This document shows positions 17,667-26,415 of a stretch of 64,000 nt of DNA, in pieces (the first letter of the stretch is position 1; every line of letters begins with the position of its first letter). The position numbers were made by a program, and so were the translations under genes. The notes under the pieces are model-generated. The model ran no database searches, was not told where the DNA came from, and worked only from the letters and a program-made list of their open reading frames with translations. Source of the DNA: GCA-2683825 sp965662355 (GTDB lineage Bacteria > Planctomycetota > UBA1135 > GCA-002686595). Location: positions 12,072 through 76,071 of the forward strand of contig CBFIHP010000024.1 of assembly GCA_965662355.1 (NCBI GenBank). The letters run 5' to 3'.

Positions 17667-18527
17667 ATGATGAAGGCAGAGGAGATCCAAAAAGCAGCCG
17701 TGCTCGGTGCCGGGACAATGGGGCACGGAATTGCCCAGGTCATGGCCCTCGCGGGAATCGAGACCCGTCTGTACGACGTTGCTCCCGAGGGGCTCGAGAA
17801 GGCGCTCGTCAGCGTGAAGAGCAACCTGGACAAGGGGGTCGAACGCGGCAAGGTCGATGCGGCCGGTCGGGATGCCGCACTCTCGAACCTGAAGACCACC
17901 GACGATCTGAGCGCAGCGCTGGCTGGCGTGGATGTCGTCGTGGAAGCGGTACCCGAACGACTCGATCTCAAGCAAGGGCTCTTCAAACGCCTCGGTGAAC
18001 TGCCGGATAACGTCCTTCTGGCAACCAACACCTCGTCGCTACCGGTCACGGACATTGCCCAGGCCGCGGCGAAGCCCGAGCGCGTCCTGGGCATGCATTT
18101 CTTCAACCCCGTTCACATCATGAAGCTGGTCGAGGTCGTGTGCTGGGAGGGGACCTCCGAGGACTCGGTCAACTGCGCCATGGAGCTGTCGCGTCGGCTC
18201 GGCAAGGAGCCGATTCGCGTGCAGGACGCACCGGGGTTCGCCTCCTCACGGCTCGGGATCGCGATCGGTCTCGAGGCCATACGCATGGTCGAAGCCGGCG
18301 TCGCTTCGGTGGAGGACATCGACAAGGCCATGACCCTGGGCTACGGCTTTCCGATGGGCCCGTTGCGCCTCACGGATCTCGTTGGGTTGGATGTGAGGGT
18401 TGCGATCGCCGAGTACTTGCAATCGACTCTGGGCGAACGGTTCGCTGCGCCCGAGCTCCTGCGCACCAAGGTCGAGCAAGGCCATCTGGGCAAGAAGAGC
18501 GGTCAAGGATTTTACGACTGGACCTAG
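17667..18527 (+). CDS. 3-hydroxyacyl-CoA (3-hydroxybutyryl-CoA) dehydrogenase
   Basis: A 286-residue NAD-dependent enzyme of the Hbd/FadB-C-domain family, standard length. The start ATG 17667 follows GAGAAGGAA; it is the first in-frame ATG after the MDR gene ends. The NAD site is VLGAGTMGHGIAQVMALAG. The catalytic segment is LGMHFFNPVHIMKLVEVV with the catalytic His, and the conserved C-terminal dimer domain contains DAPGFASSRLG and GYGFPMGPLRLTDLVGLDV. It oxidises 3-hydroxyacyl-CoA to 3-ketoacyl-CoA, the step after the hydratase two genes upstream. Orientation and spacing support one operon; no thiolase is included. Confidence 0.94.
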   Translation: MMKAEEIQKAAVLGAGTMGHGIAQVMALAGIETRLYDVAPEGLEKALVSVKSNLDKGVERGKVDAAGRDAALSNLKTTDDLSAALAGVDVVVEAVPERLDLKQGLFKRLGELPDNVLLATNTSSLPVTDIAQAAAKPERVLGMHFFNPVHIMKLVEVVCWEGTSEDSVNCAMELSRRLGKEPIRVQDAPGFASSRLGIAIGLEAIRMVEAGVASVEDIDKAMTLGYGFPMGPLRLTDLVGLDVRVAIAEYLQSTLGERFAAPELLRTKVEQGHLGKKSGQGFYDWT

Positions 18528-18541
18528 AAAGAAGGCAAAGT

Positions 18542-19150
18542 ATGAACGACATCGAGTGGCCCGAAGAAGCACCCCAGAAGAAGCGCGGGATCCCGAAGTG
18601 GGTTTTGTTCGGCTGCGGAGGGGGATGCCTGCTCGCCCTGATCGTCGGTGCGATCATCGGTTTCTTTGCGTTTCGGTTCGTGAAGGACATGCAGGACCCC
18701 GCGAAGGTCTGGCCGCTCGTCGAGGAAGCGCTGCCCTTTGATGAACAGCCGGTCGATTGGGGGGTGATCGGTGGTGGCGCCTGGGGTGCCTACCAGATCA
18801 TCATGATTCCTCCCGGTGGTGGCCCCGCGGCAACCCTCCACAGCTACAGCGAGGGGATGCAGCTCGACGAGCTCTTCGATCCGGATTCCTTTGCGAACAA
18901 CATGCCCATGATGTCCCTCGAGGACACCGAGTCGGGCACGATCGAGATTCAGGGCCGTACCGTGCGCTGCATGCGTTTCGTGGGGCCAGAACCGGTGAAT
19001 CTCGACAAGCTGCCCTCGATCAGGGTCGACCTGACGGGGGATGGAACCCGGAACGTGTGCTTCCAGATTTCCGTCAGGGGCGAGGAACCCGTGCCAGATG
19101 AGGCCCTTCAGGGAATGCTCGAGCCCTTCAACGTATGGAAGGGCAAGTAG
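18542..19150 (+). CDS. Single-pass membrane protein of unknown function
   Basis: A 202-residue protein with a short acidic/basic cytoplasmic head (about 20 residues), one transmembrane helix at about residues 22-47 (VLFGCGGGCLLALIVGAIIG core), and an extracytoplasmic domain of about 150 residues with alternating strands. No recognised family. It starts 14 bp after the hydroxyacyl-CoA dehydrogenase, with AAGG before ATG, and precedes another protein of similar architecture, so the pair may form a membrane module read with the CoA operon. Function cannot be stated. Confidence 0.8.
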   Translation: MNDIEWPEEAPQKKRGIPKWVLFGCGGGCLLALIVGAIIGFFAFRFVKDMQDPAKVWPLVEEALPFDEQPVDWGVIGGGAWGAYQIIMIPPGGGPAATLHSYSEGMQLDELFDPDSFANNMPMMSLEDTESGTIEIQGRTVRCMRFVGPEPVNLDKLPSIRVDLTGDGTRNVCFQISVRGEEPVPDEALQGMLEPFNVWKGK

Positions 19151-19177
19151 CCTCCGATTCACCGAACAGCCCGGATA

Positions 19178-19822
19178 ATGGACTCCCCCGAAGAAGAGAT
19201 CGCCGCACCTCTCGAGCCGACCGATGCGCCGTGCCGCGAGACGACCAGCGGCGTCTTCGGCGTCGGGGTCGGCCTCCTCGCCGCCGTGGGTTGTCTCGGT
19301 GTCCTGCTGATTCCCCTGGGAGGCAGCGAGGATGCCGAGCTGCGAGCCAAGGAGCTTTTTGGCGAGAGCCTTCTGCCCTTCGGGCTCGAGGTGCAAAGCG
19401 CAGCCAAGCTTCCCACGGGGGACGTCATGCTCCAGCTCGAACGTCCCTGGGGTGTGCAGGACGTCGGTCCGGACGAGGTTCTTCTGATCGAGTACAAGAG
19501 CATGTCCGGCCTGTCGGTGCTTTTTTCGGGCGGCGAGGACCCGAAGGAGAAGATGAAGGAGTGGCTGAAGGAACCGACCTTCGAGTGGAAGGCATTCCTC
19601 GAACACGATGAGATTCGCTGGGGCGAGTGGCGTTCGAAGTTCGCCCGCGTGCGTCACTTCGAGGAAGGCGGCAAGTGGACCGAGTCGGCGCGCGTCGATC
19701 TGTCCCAGACCAATCGCCCCCTGGCACTGATGGCCATGTGGGGCGAGAAAGAGCAGGTCAACAAGGAGGAGTTGATCGAGATCCTGAACCGTATCGTGAT
19801 GCTGGTCGAGGAGGAGGACTAG
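19178..19822 (+). CDS. Single-pass membrane protein of unknown function
   Basis: 214 residues: an acidic N-terminal tail, one hydrophobic helix at about residues 26-48 (Gly/Val/Leu-rich), and a soluble domain with EVQSAAKLPTGDVMLQLERP and a Glu/Lys-rich C-terminal helix. Like the preceding gene it has the tail-helix-domain layout, but no clear sequence identity. Its TAG stop shares bases with the stop of glcF on the other strand (19819-19822), so the genes converge tail to tail. No family recognised. Confidence 0.75.
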   Translation: MDSPEEEIAAPLEPTDAPCRETTSGVFGVGVGLLAAVGCLGVLLIPLGGSEDAELRAKELFGESLLPFGLEVQSAAKLPTGDVMLQLERPWGVQDVGPDEVLLIEYKSMSGLSVLFSGGEDPKEKMKEWLKEPTFEWKAFLEHDEIRWGEWRSKFARVRHFEEGGKWTESARVDLSQTNRPLALMAMWGEKEQVNKEELIEILNRIVMLVEEED

Positions 19823-21165
19823 CGAGCCTGCGAGGCCGACTTCGATAGTGCGTCCTCGACAAGCTCGGCCAGGTGCACGACGGTTGTCTGCTTGCCAGCG
19901 CGTCGTAGGCCGGATTCCCATTGGAGTTGGCATCCGGGATTGGCGGTTACGAGGGTCTGGGCACCGGAGGCTTCCAGGTCTTCGAGCTTGCGTTGGAAGA
20001 TGGCCTGGCTGTCTTCGGGGTGGGTCAACGAGTAGATGCCTGCGGAGCCGCAGCAGGCTTCGGGGTCGCTGAGGGGGGCTTGGGTCAGGCCGACCATGCG
20101 ACCGAGGATCGAACGCGGTGGTTGGCGTACCCCTTGTCCGTGGCAGAGGTGACAGGGATCGTCCCAGGCGATGGGTTGGGGAACCGAAGGCAGACCCAGG
20201 GCAATCTCCCTTTCCTCGAGCTCGCGGGCGACGTACTCCGAGTAGTCGATGACGCGCTGTTCGAAGGCCTGGGCTCGGCGGTGCCAGGCGCTACCCGGTT
20301 CGAAGAGGTGCGAGCATTCGCGCATGTGAGCGCCACACCCAGCACTGTTGACCACGATGGGGGACTTGCCGTCGCCCACGTGCTCGAAGGCCGTGATCAT
20401 CTTCTGAACCAGCCCCACGGCTCGCTCGTGATCACCGTTGTGCGCATGCAGCGAGCCGCAACACACGAGCTCCGGGGGGACGTCGCATTCGACGCCCAGC
20501 TTGTTGAGCGAGCTGGCGGTCGCGCGGTTGACGCGGGCGTAGAGCTCTGGCATCACGCAGCCCTGGAGCAGGCCGACCCGCTTTTGCAGCTCGTTCGTGC
20601 CTGGGCCGATTCTCGGGGCGAGCAGGCGTCGCGCCATGAGCGGGGGTATGCGTGGAAGATAGGGGAGTCCGGTGCCCAGCTTTCCGAAGTGACTGGCCAG
20701 CGTTTCGAGGCCCGTTACCTGCAAGAAGCGCAGGCCCGAACCCGCAAGTCGCAGGGCGAGTCGATGCGGCAGCAGAACACGCAGGCCGAGGAAGCGCAGG
20801 AGCCGCGCAGAGAGCGAGCGAGGACGTTGCGCTTCATAGCGTGCTCGCGCGAAGGTCATCATTTCGCCGAAGCGCACACCCGCGGGGCAGACGCTTTCGC
20901 AGTGACGACACAACAGGCAGAAGTCGAGTTCCTCGGCGTAGGCCTGGTCCGCGCTCTGACGTTTCTCACCCACCGCCCGCATCAGATGGATCCGGCCCCT
21001 TGGGCTCGAGCTCTCGACGCCACTCAGGAGGTAGGTCGGGCACGTCTGCAGGCAGAGCCCGCAGTGGATGCAGTCCAAGCTCTTCGCGTAGTCGACCAGG
21101 GCGCCCGGGTCGGAGAGTGCCCCGGGTTCCGGGGTGTTTGTGGGGGCAGCGTTGGAGGGCGCCAT
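19819..21165 (-). CDS. glcF: Glycolate oxidase iron-sulfur subunit
   Basis: 448 residues from the ATG at 21165, 5 bp after glcE; the frame is open much further upstream but there overlaps glcE coding. Two bacterial ferredoxin-type 4Fe-4S motifs: CIHCGLCLQTCP and CLLCRHCESVCP, each CxxCxxCxxxCP. Two C-terminal CCG (cysteine-rich) domains follow, with VCCGSLHAHNGD and ACCGSAGIYSL. GlcF passes electrons from the GlcDE flavins to the quinone pool during oxidation of glycolate (or D-lactate) to glyoxylate. The order D-E-F is the usual one. Third and last of the oxidase genes and the end of a seven-gene run. Confidence 0.93.
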   Translation of the reverse strand: MAPSNAAPTNTPEPGALSDPGALVDYAKSLDCIHCGLCLQTCPTYLLSGVESSSPRGRIHLMRAVGEKRQSADQAYAEELDFCLLCRHCESVCPAGVRFGEMMTFARARYEAQRPRSLSARLLRFLGLRVLLPHRLALRLAGSGLRFLQVTGLETLASHFGKLGTGLPYLPRIPPLMARRLLAPRIGPGTNELQKRVGLLQGCVMPELYARVNRATASSLNKLGVECDVPPELVCCGSLHAHNGDHERAVGLVQKMITAFEHVGDGKSPIVVNSAGCGAHMRECSHLFEPGSAWHRRAQAFEQRVIDYSEYVARELEEREIALGLPSVPQPIAWDDPCHLCHGQGVRQPPRSILGRMVGLTQAPLSDPEACCGSAGIYSLTHPEDSQAIFQRKLEDLEASGAQTLVTANPGCQLQWESGLRRAGKQTTVVHLAELVEDALSKSASQAR

Positions 21166-21170
21166 GTCGT

Positions 21171-22415
21171 TCAAGATAAGAAACGCCCGGTCGCGAAGAT
21201 CCCCTTCGGGTCCAGGCTCGCGCGAAGCCTCTCCATCAAGCTTCTGGCGGCACGCGAAGGGGCGGGGAAAGCGGGGATGGACAGGCGGTCTTCTGGCGGG
21301 ATGCCAGGCCAGTAGAGCCGCGCTGGCAGGCCGCTTTCCGATAGGGCACGCGCGAGACCGACGAGTTCGGTATCGCTTTTGAAGCGCACGCTGCCCGTGG
21401 CGAGCCGCGGGTGCAGCACGAAGCTCGGCGCGCTGCCCACGCTGTCCGCCGTCAGGGCGCAAGCAGTCATTGTCGCCAGGGTGCTCTCCAGGGCGCTGGG
21501 TGTCGTGTGAAACGCAAGTGTCGCCTGACCCTCGATCTCGCGTAGCTCCTGTCGGCGCGCCTGGCTGGCTTCAGGATCCAGAACGGTGGCCTCGGGTACG
21601 ACCTCGCGTACTCTTTCCGTTTCCCATTCGATGACGTCCCTGCGGCCTGCGAGCACGAGCTCGAGCCGATGCCCGTCACCGCCCGGCAGGTCGGAGACGA
21701 GCAGGGCCAGCGGTCCGATCGGGCTTTCTGAAAGGCGCTCGACCCGTGCGAGCGCTTCGGTTCGCTCCGCGAACGTCGCCTGCACGACACACTGTGCGGG
21801 TGGCTTTGGGTACAGCCGCAACGACACCTCAGAGATCACGCCCAGGGTTCCGTGGGACCCGCAGAAGAGCCTGTGCAAGTCGTATCCCGTGACGTTCTTC
21901 ACGAGCTTGCCGCCGCTCTTGACCAGCTTGCCGTCGGCCAGGGCGACGCGCATGCCCAGCACGTTTTCGCGCACGGAACCGTGGCGCAGGCGATCGAAAC
22001 CCGAGCGGCCTCCGGCCACGACGCCGCCCAGCGTAGCGTGTTCCGGATCCGCCACTTCGGGGCTGAGGTGATGACCTCCCTCCTGAACGGTTCGCTCCAG
22101 CTCGGCCATCGATGTGCCGACGCGCGCGGTCAGCGTGCCGTCCTCGGGCTCGTAGGCGACAACGCCGCATAGCGCTTTCGTCGACAACACGAGGTCCACT
22201 TCGTAGAGCGGGGGATAGCAAGCCGACATCGAACCACCGCCCAGCACGACGAGTCTCCAGCCCTCGGTGTCGGCAGCCTTCAAGAGTGTGGCGCAGGAAC
22301 CTTCGTCGCGCGGGGAGACCATGGGCAAGTCGCGTTCGCCGGTGTCATGGCGGCCCAGCTCTTCGCTTGCCACGAGCTGCCTCAGGCGTGCTTCCAGGCT
22401 CGTTCCGGACGTCAT
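21171..22415 (-). CDS. glcE: Glycolate oxidase FAD-binding subunit
   Basis: 414 residues, starting at the ATG at 22415 that overlaps the glcD stop by 4 bp (ATGA). It is a PCMH-type FAD-binding domain: WRLVVLGGGSMSACYPP, HHLSPEVADPEHATLGGVVAGG, and the GlcE-typical KSGGKLVKNVTGYDLHRLFC-GSHGTLGVI segment. A shorter C-terminal cap than GlcD is typical of this subunit. With GlcD and GlcF it forms the membrane-associated glycolate/D-lactate dehydrogenase complex. The N-terminal 40 residues are poorly conserved. Confidence 0.92.
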   Translation of the reverse strand: MTSGTSLEARLRQLVASEELGRHDTGERDLPMVSPRDEGSCATLLKAADTEGWRLVVLGGGSMSACYPPLYEVDLVLSTKALCGVVAYEPEDGTLTARVGTSMAELERTVQEGGHHLSPEVADPEHATLGGVVAGGRSGFDRLRHGSVRENVLGMRVALADGKLVKSGGKLVKNVTGYDLHRLFCGSHGTLGVISEVSLRLYPKPPAQCVVQATFAERTEALARVERLSESPIGPLALLVSDLPGGDGHRLELVLAGRRDVIEWETERVREVVPEATVLDPEASQARRQELREIEGQATLAFHTTPSALESTLATMTACALTADSVGSAPSFVLHPRLATGSVRFKSDTELVGLARALSESGLPARLYWPGIPPEDRLSIPAFPAPSRAARSLMERLRASLDPKGIFATGRFLS

Positions 22416-23839
22416 CCCCGAGTCTCCGTCCGAAGAGACGGCGTGCGCAGCTCCATGCAGGCGTGTAGCGGTACCAGTTTGCCGGGATTCATGCGGCGAT
22501 TCGGATCCCAGACGTCGCGTACGCGACACATGGTCGCCAGGTCGTCCTTGCCGAATAGCAATTCCATCTGATCCAGCTTCTCCAGCCCGACGCCGTGCTC
22601 GCCTGTCAGGGCACCGCCGGCCTCGACACACGCCTCGAGGATCAGGTGTCCCGCTTCGAGCACGCGCTCGACCTCTTCTTCGTTGCGGCGGTCGTAGCAG
22701 ATGTTCGGATGCAAGTTGCCGTCGCCCGCATGGAAGACGTTGGCCAGGCGCAGATTGCGATCCGCACAGATCTTGACCGTCTTGCGTACGAGCTCGCGCA
22801 GCTTGGTGCGTGGTACGACCGCGTCGGCGACGTAGAGGTCGGGTGCGATGCGACCCATGGCTCCGAAGGCTCCCTTGCGGCCGGCCCAGAGCTTCATGCG
22901 TTCTTCCGCGTCTTGCGCCGTGCGTACCTCGATGGGGGAGTGCCGCGCGATGATTTCGCGGATGGCACGCGACGTTCCCTGCACTTCGAGATCCACGCCT
23001 TCGACTTCCAGGAGGAGCACGGCCTCCGCATCGACCGGATAACCCGCCGCGAACACGCTGGCCTCGACCGCCTCGATCGTGAGCTTGTCGAGGATCTCCA
23101 GAGCCGAGGGCTCCAGGCGCTTCGCGATGATCTCGGAGACGGCATCGCAGGCGTGATCCAGGGCGGGGAAGAGAGCGAGTACCACTTCGACGACCTCCGG
23201 CGCCGGGACCAGGCGCACCGTGACCTCGGTCGCCAATCCGAAGGTGCCTTCGCTGCCGACAAAAAGGCCCACCAGGTCGTAGCCCGCTGGGTCGAGGTCC
23301 GGTCCGGAGAGGTCCAGGATCTCGCCGGCATGGGTCACGATGCACAGCCCCAGGATGTGCCGTGTCGTGGCACCGTGCTTGAAGCAGTGCGGGCCGCCCG
23401 AATTGTTCGCGACGTTGCCGCCGATCGTGCAGGCCATCTGACTCGAGGGATCGGGTGCGTAGCGCAGCCCGTGCGTCGCGGCGATGCGTGTGAGGTCGAC
23501 GTTGACCACTCCGGCTTGAACACGGGCGTAGCGATCCTCTGGGTTTACCTCGAGGATGTCGCGCATGCGCGCCGTCGACACGACCACGCCTCCCTCGACC
23601 GGGGTCGCGCCTCCTGCCAAACCGGTCCCCGCACCGCGCGCCACCACTGGAATGCCCTCGCGATGGAGAAGGCGCAGGGTCGCGGCCGTTTCCTCGCTCG
23701 TGCGTGGCAAGAGGACCAGTTCCGGCATCACCGCGATCATCGCCAAGCCGTCGGACTCGTAGGGCAAGAGCCTGGTCGGGTGGTCGATCAGCCCGTGCGG
23801 CCCAAGGATCGCGCGCAGCTCTTCGGTGATGCGTTTCAT
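22412..23839 (-). CDS. glcD: Glycolate oxidase catalytic subunit
   Basis: 475 residues, full GlcD length. The FAD-binding PCMH domain shows VVARGAGTGLAGGATPVEGG, GLRYAPDPSSQMACTIGGNV with NNSGGPHCFKHG, and LVGLFVGSEGTFGLATEVTV. The catalytic C-terminal half ends with VFHAGDGNLHPNICYD and GGALTGEHGVGLEKLDQM. It oxidises glycolate to glyoxylate, or D-lactate to pyruvate in close relatives; sequence does not settle which. Its ATG directly abuts the permease stop (TGAATG) without its own Shine-Dalgarno sequence, so translation is probably coupled to the upstream ABC genes. Confidence 0.93.
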   Translation of the reverse strand: MKRITEELRAILGPHGLIDHPTRLLPYESDGLAMIAVMPELVLLPRTSEETAATLRLLHREGIPVVARGAGTGLAGGATPVEGGVVVSTARMRDILEVNPEDRYARVQAGVVNVDLTRIAATHGLRYAPDPSSQMACTIGGNVANNSGGPHCFKHGATTRHILGLCIVTHAGEILDLSGPDLDPAGYDLVGLFVGSEGTFGLATEVTVRLVPAPEVVEVVLALFPALDHACDAVSEIIAKRLEPSALEILDKLTIEAVEASVFAAGYPVDAEAVLLLEVEGVDLEVQGTSRAIREIIARHSPIEVRTAQDAEERMKLWAGRKGAFGAMGRIAPDLYVADAVVPRTKLRELVRKTVKICADRNLRLANVFHAGDGNLHPNICYDRRNEEEVERVLEAGHLILEACVEAGGALTGEHGVGLEKLDQMELLFGKDDLATMCRVRDVWDPNRRMNPGKLVPLHACMELRTPSLRTETRG

Positions 23840-25423
23840 TCAGAACTCGATCCGTGTCAAGCGCCACCATCCTAATGCCAGCATCAGGAGCGCGAAGGCC
23901 ACGGATGATCCGATGGAGAAGAACAGGTTGAACCTCAGAGGCGCATCCAGGGCCAGCTGCTTGGAGTACCAGGTGCCCTCGGTGCCCGAATCGAGTCCCA
24001 TGGATGCATCCAGGCTCTCGAACAGGTCCTCACCGACAGCAGCGTCGGGGGCTTCGAGGAGGACGGTGAAGAGGAAGCTGTTGTTCAGCTTGCAGAGCAC
24101 CACCATCCGCCAAGTGCCGTCCTCGCTCCAGTGCACGCGGGCCGCTCCGAAGATCGGCTTGCCCTTTGTGCTCTTCCCGAAGCGCAGCGAGTTCCGATCC
24201 ACGTCGGAGACACCGGCGCGTTCCTCCAGTTCGTCTTCGACGCTGGAGGCCGTGCGAGACACGCGTTCGGTCCGCTTTATCGACTTCTTCTTGATCGTGA
24301 CCATTTCGGATTCGGAGTCACGACGCCAAAGGCTGAAGCGCGCATTGGAGCTGGCATTGCTCAGCGCCAGCTGAAGCTCGCCGAGTCTGTGAGCCTCCAG
24401 GGGAGGCGAGATGGGCGTATCGAAGGAGCCCATCTCGTCCGCTTCTACCGGAACCCATCCGGTAGGGGCGGCGAAGAGCGCCAGGTGGGATGGTTTGTCG
24501 AGATACAAGGGAGGATCGATCGACTTGCGCAGCATGCTGGCGACGATCGAAGCATCGTTCGTCTTCGGGAGCACGTAGTGGAGGGCAGCGAGGCCGCCCT
24601 TGAAGGCTCGCTCCACGAAGTGAACCTCGTCGGCTGGTCCTTCGAGCTCGTCTTCGTCGTTGTCCTTGTCGACTGCCCTGTCGACTTCTTGGCCTTCGTT
24701 CTTGGCGGCGATGGCGGCCAGCGCGTCCGCATTCCGGGCCTTGCCCTGCTCGATGAGCGCCCACATTTGATGGATGCAACCGTTGAACATGAAGAAGAGT
24801 ACGGTCAACAGGGTAGCGGCGACCGTGCTGCGGGTGACGACACCGATCAGCATGCTGATCGTGAAGAGCAATCCGAAGACATACGTCAGCTGGAGTGCAC
24901 CGAAGAAGATGCCCAGGTCGTTGTAGCCCGAAACGAGAAGCAGGCCGAGCTGCATTCCGCCGACGAGAAGCAGGCTGACGATCCCGATGAAGAGCAATCC
25001 GGCGAAGTACCGGGCCAAATAGAGGCTCAAGCGGCTGATCGGCTTGTGGAAGAGAACGTCCGCGGCGCCCTTCTCGATCATCGCGGGGACGAAGAAGGCG
25101 GTGGCTGCGATACAGAACATGACGCCGAAGGCGCCCATGCCCCAATCGAAAACGAGCGAGAGCAAAGCATCGATCGTGGCCCCCTGGATGTCGGAGACCG
25201 AGGTAGGGTTCGCGCCTGCCGTTCGCGAGAGAAACCCAATTAGACCCTCGTAGCTCCAACGCTCCACGCCGAAGAGAAAGACGATTTCGTCCTCGCGAAA
25301 ACCGACCAGAAAAGTGAGCAGGATGGGCAGGACGCACAGGACCGCCAGAATGCGAAACACCCAGTTGTCCAGGACCTGATACAGGGCATCCTGTCCGAGA
25401 GCCTTGATCGTATTCGAGTTCAT
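23840..25423 (-). CDS. ABC-2-type transporter permease with large extracytoplasmic insert
   Basis: 527 residues with about six hydrophobic helices: one near residues 25-45, a cluster from about 85-235 (VMFCIAATAFFVPAMI, LYLARYFAGLLFIGIVSLLL, LTYVFGLLFTISMLIGVV, TLLTVLFFMFNGCIHQ), and one at the C-terminus (GSSVAFALLMLALGWW). The long charged stretch between the fifth and last helices (about 250-495) is a soluble domain. It overlaps the ATPase gene by 4 bp (ATGA), defining the pair. Architecture resembles NosY/CcmB-like ABC-2 permeases; cargo is unknown. Genomic coupling to glcD is the only functional hint. Confidence 0.85.
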   Translation of the reverse strand: MNSNTIKALGQDALYQVLDNWVFRILAVLCVLPILLTFLVGFREDEIVFLFGVERWSYEGLIGFLSRTAGANPTSVSDIQGATIDALLSLVFDWGMGAFGVMFCIAATAFFVPAMIEKGAADVLFHKPISRLSLYLARYFAGLLFIGIVSLLLVGGMQLGLLLVSGYNDLGIFFGALQLTYVFGLLFTISMLIGVVTRSTVAATLLTVLFFMFNGCIHQMWALIEQGKARNADALAAIAAKNEGQEVDRAVDKDNDEDELEGPADEVHFVERAFKGGLAALHYVLPKTNDASIVASMLRKSIDPPLYLDKPSHLALFAAPTGWVPVEADEMGSFDTPISPPLEAHRLGELQLALSNASSNARFSLWRRDSESEMVTIKKKSIKRTERVSRTASSVEDELEERAGVSDVDRNSLRFGKSTKGKPIFGAARVHWSEDGTWRMVVLCKLNNSFLFTVLLEAPDAAVGEDLFESLDASMGLDSGTEGTWYSKQLALDAPLRFNLFFSIGSSVAFALLMLALGWWRLTRIEF

Positions 25424-26391
25424 TGCCCGGCCCCCGTTACGAGGTCGATGAAGGACTGTTCGAGGGTGAGTTTGCGCTGGGAGATGCTGTCGATCTCGAT
25501 CGAAGCGCCGCGCAGGGTGTCGATGATCTTGTTCATCGAGGCGCGATCACATTCGACTTCGAAGCCCTGGGGCGTGGCCTTTGTCGCGAGTCCGATGTTT
25601 CCGAGCAGGCCTTCGAGGTTCTCCGGCTTGGGATCGACACGGAATTCGACCCAACCCGTTTTTGGCGTCAGCTCATCGACCGTGCCTTCACGGATGATCT
25701 TGCCCTTGTCCATGATCACGACGCGGTCGCAGATCTGTTCGACTTCCATCAGGAGGTGCGAGTTGATGAACACGGTGGTGCCCGAGTCCTTCAATCCCTG
25801 CACGATCTCACGCACCTTCGCGCGCCCCACTGGATCGACGCCATCGGTCGGCTCGTCGAGAAAGATCAGTTCGGGTTCGTGGATCATGGCCTGGGCCAGC
25901 CCGATTCTCTGTTGCATGCCCTTCGAGTACTCGCGGATCTTTCGGTGCGCGTCACGCTGCATGTCGACACGTTCGAGCCATTGCGGTATGCGTTTCTCGA
26001 CCCAGTCCTTCGGGCGTCCCGAGTACATGGCGTAGAGCCGCAGGACCTGGATCCCCGTCAGGTAGCCCGGGAGTCGGTGGGCCTCGGGCAGATAGCCGAT
26101 GCGACTGCGGGCCGAGGGATCGCCGGCCGAGCATCCGAAGAGTCGCGCTTCACCGTTCCACGTGGGGGCGAGCCCCATCAGGACCTTGATCAAGGTCGTC
26201 TTGCCGGCGCCATTCGGACCGAGCAGGCCGAACACCGAGCCGCGGCCGACCTCGAGGGAAACGCCACGCAGGGCCGGGAAGCCCTTGCGAAACCACTTGC
26301 CGGGATAGGTCTTATGAAGATCGCGAATGGCGATCACGGATTCGGCAGAGCTCAAGCGTTCCTCCTGTGAGCGGCGGGGCCACTCGTCCAT
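25420..26391 (-). CDS. ABC transporter ATP-binding protein
   Basis: 323 residues, an ABC-2 exporter-type ATPase. Walker A GLLGPNGAGKTTLIKVL, Q-loop region SRIGYLPEAHRLPGYLTG, signature YSKGMQQRIGLAQAM (YSKGM in place of LSGGQ, common in this subfamily), Walker B ELIFLDEPTDGVDP, and switch His in INSHLLMEVEQICD. A C-terminal regulatory domain (about 235-323) follows, as in DrrA/NatA-like proteins. The first 19 residues before VIAIRDLHKTYPG look non-conserved; a later GTG (codon 20) is an alternative start. It pairs with the overlapping downstream permease. Confidence 0.92.
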   Translation of the reverse strand: MDEWPRRSQEERLSSAESVIAIRDLHKTYPGKWFRKGFPALRGVSLEVGRGSVFGLLGPNGAGKTTLIKVLMGLAPTWNGEARLFGCSAGDPSARSRIGYLPEAHRLPGYLTGIQVLRLYAMYSGRPKDWVEKRIPQWLERVDMQRDAHRKIREYSKGMQQRIGLAQAMIHEPELIFLDEPTDGVDPVGRAKVREIVQGLKDSGTTVFINSHLLMEVEQICDRVVIMDKGKIIREGTVDELTPKTGWVEFRVDPKPENLEGLLGNIGLATKATPQGFEVECDRASMNKIIDTLRGASIEIDSISQRKLTLEQSFIDLVTGAGQ

Positions 26392-26415
26392 TTACGGGCC
26401 TTTGTCGGTACGGAC

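Noticed and set aside
22416..23870. Upstream extension of the glcE frame giving an 899-codon protein
   Set aside because: It is a shadow of glcD in another frame, Arg/Gly-rich, with no domain; the coupled ATG at 22415 starts the real protein.
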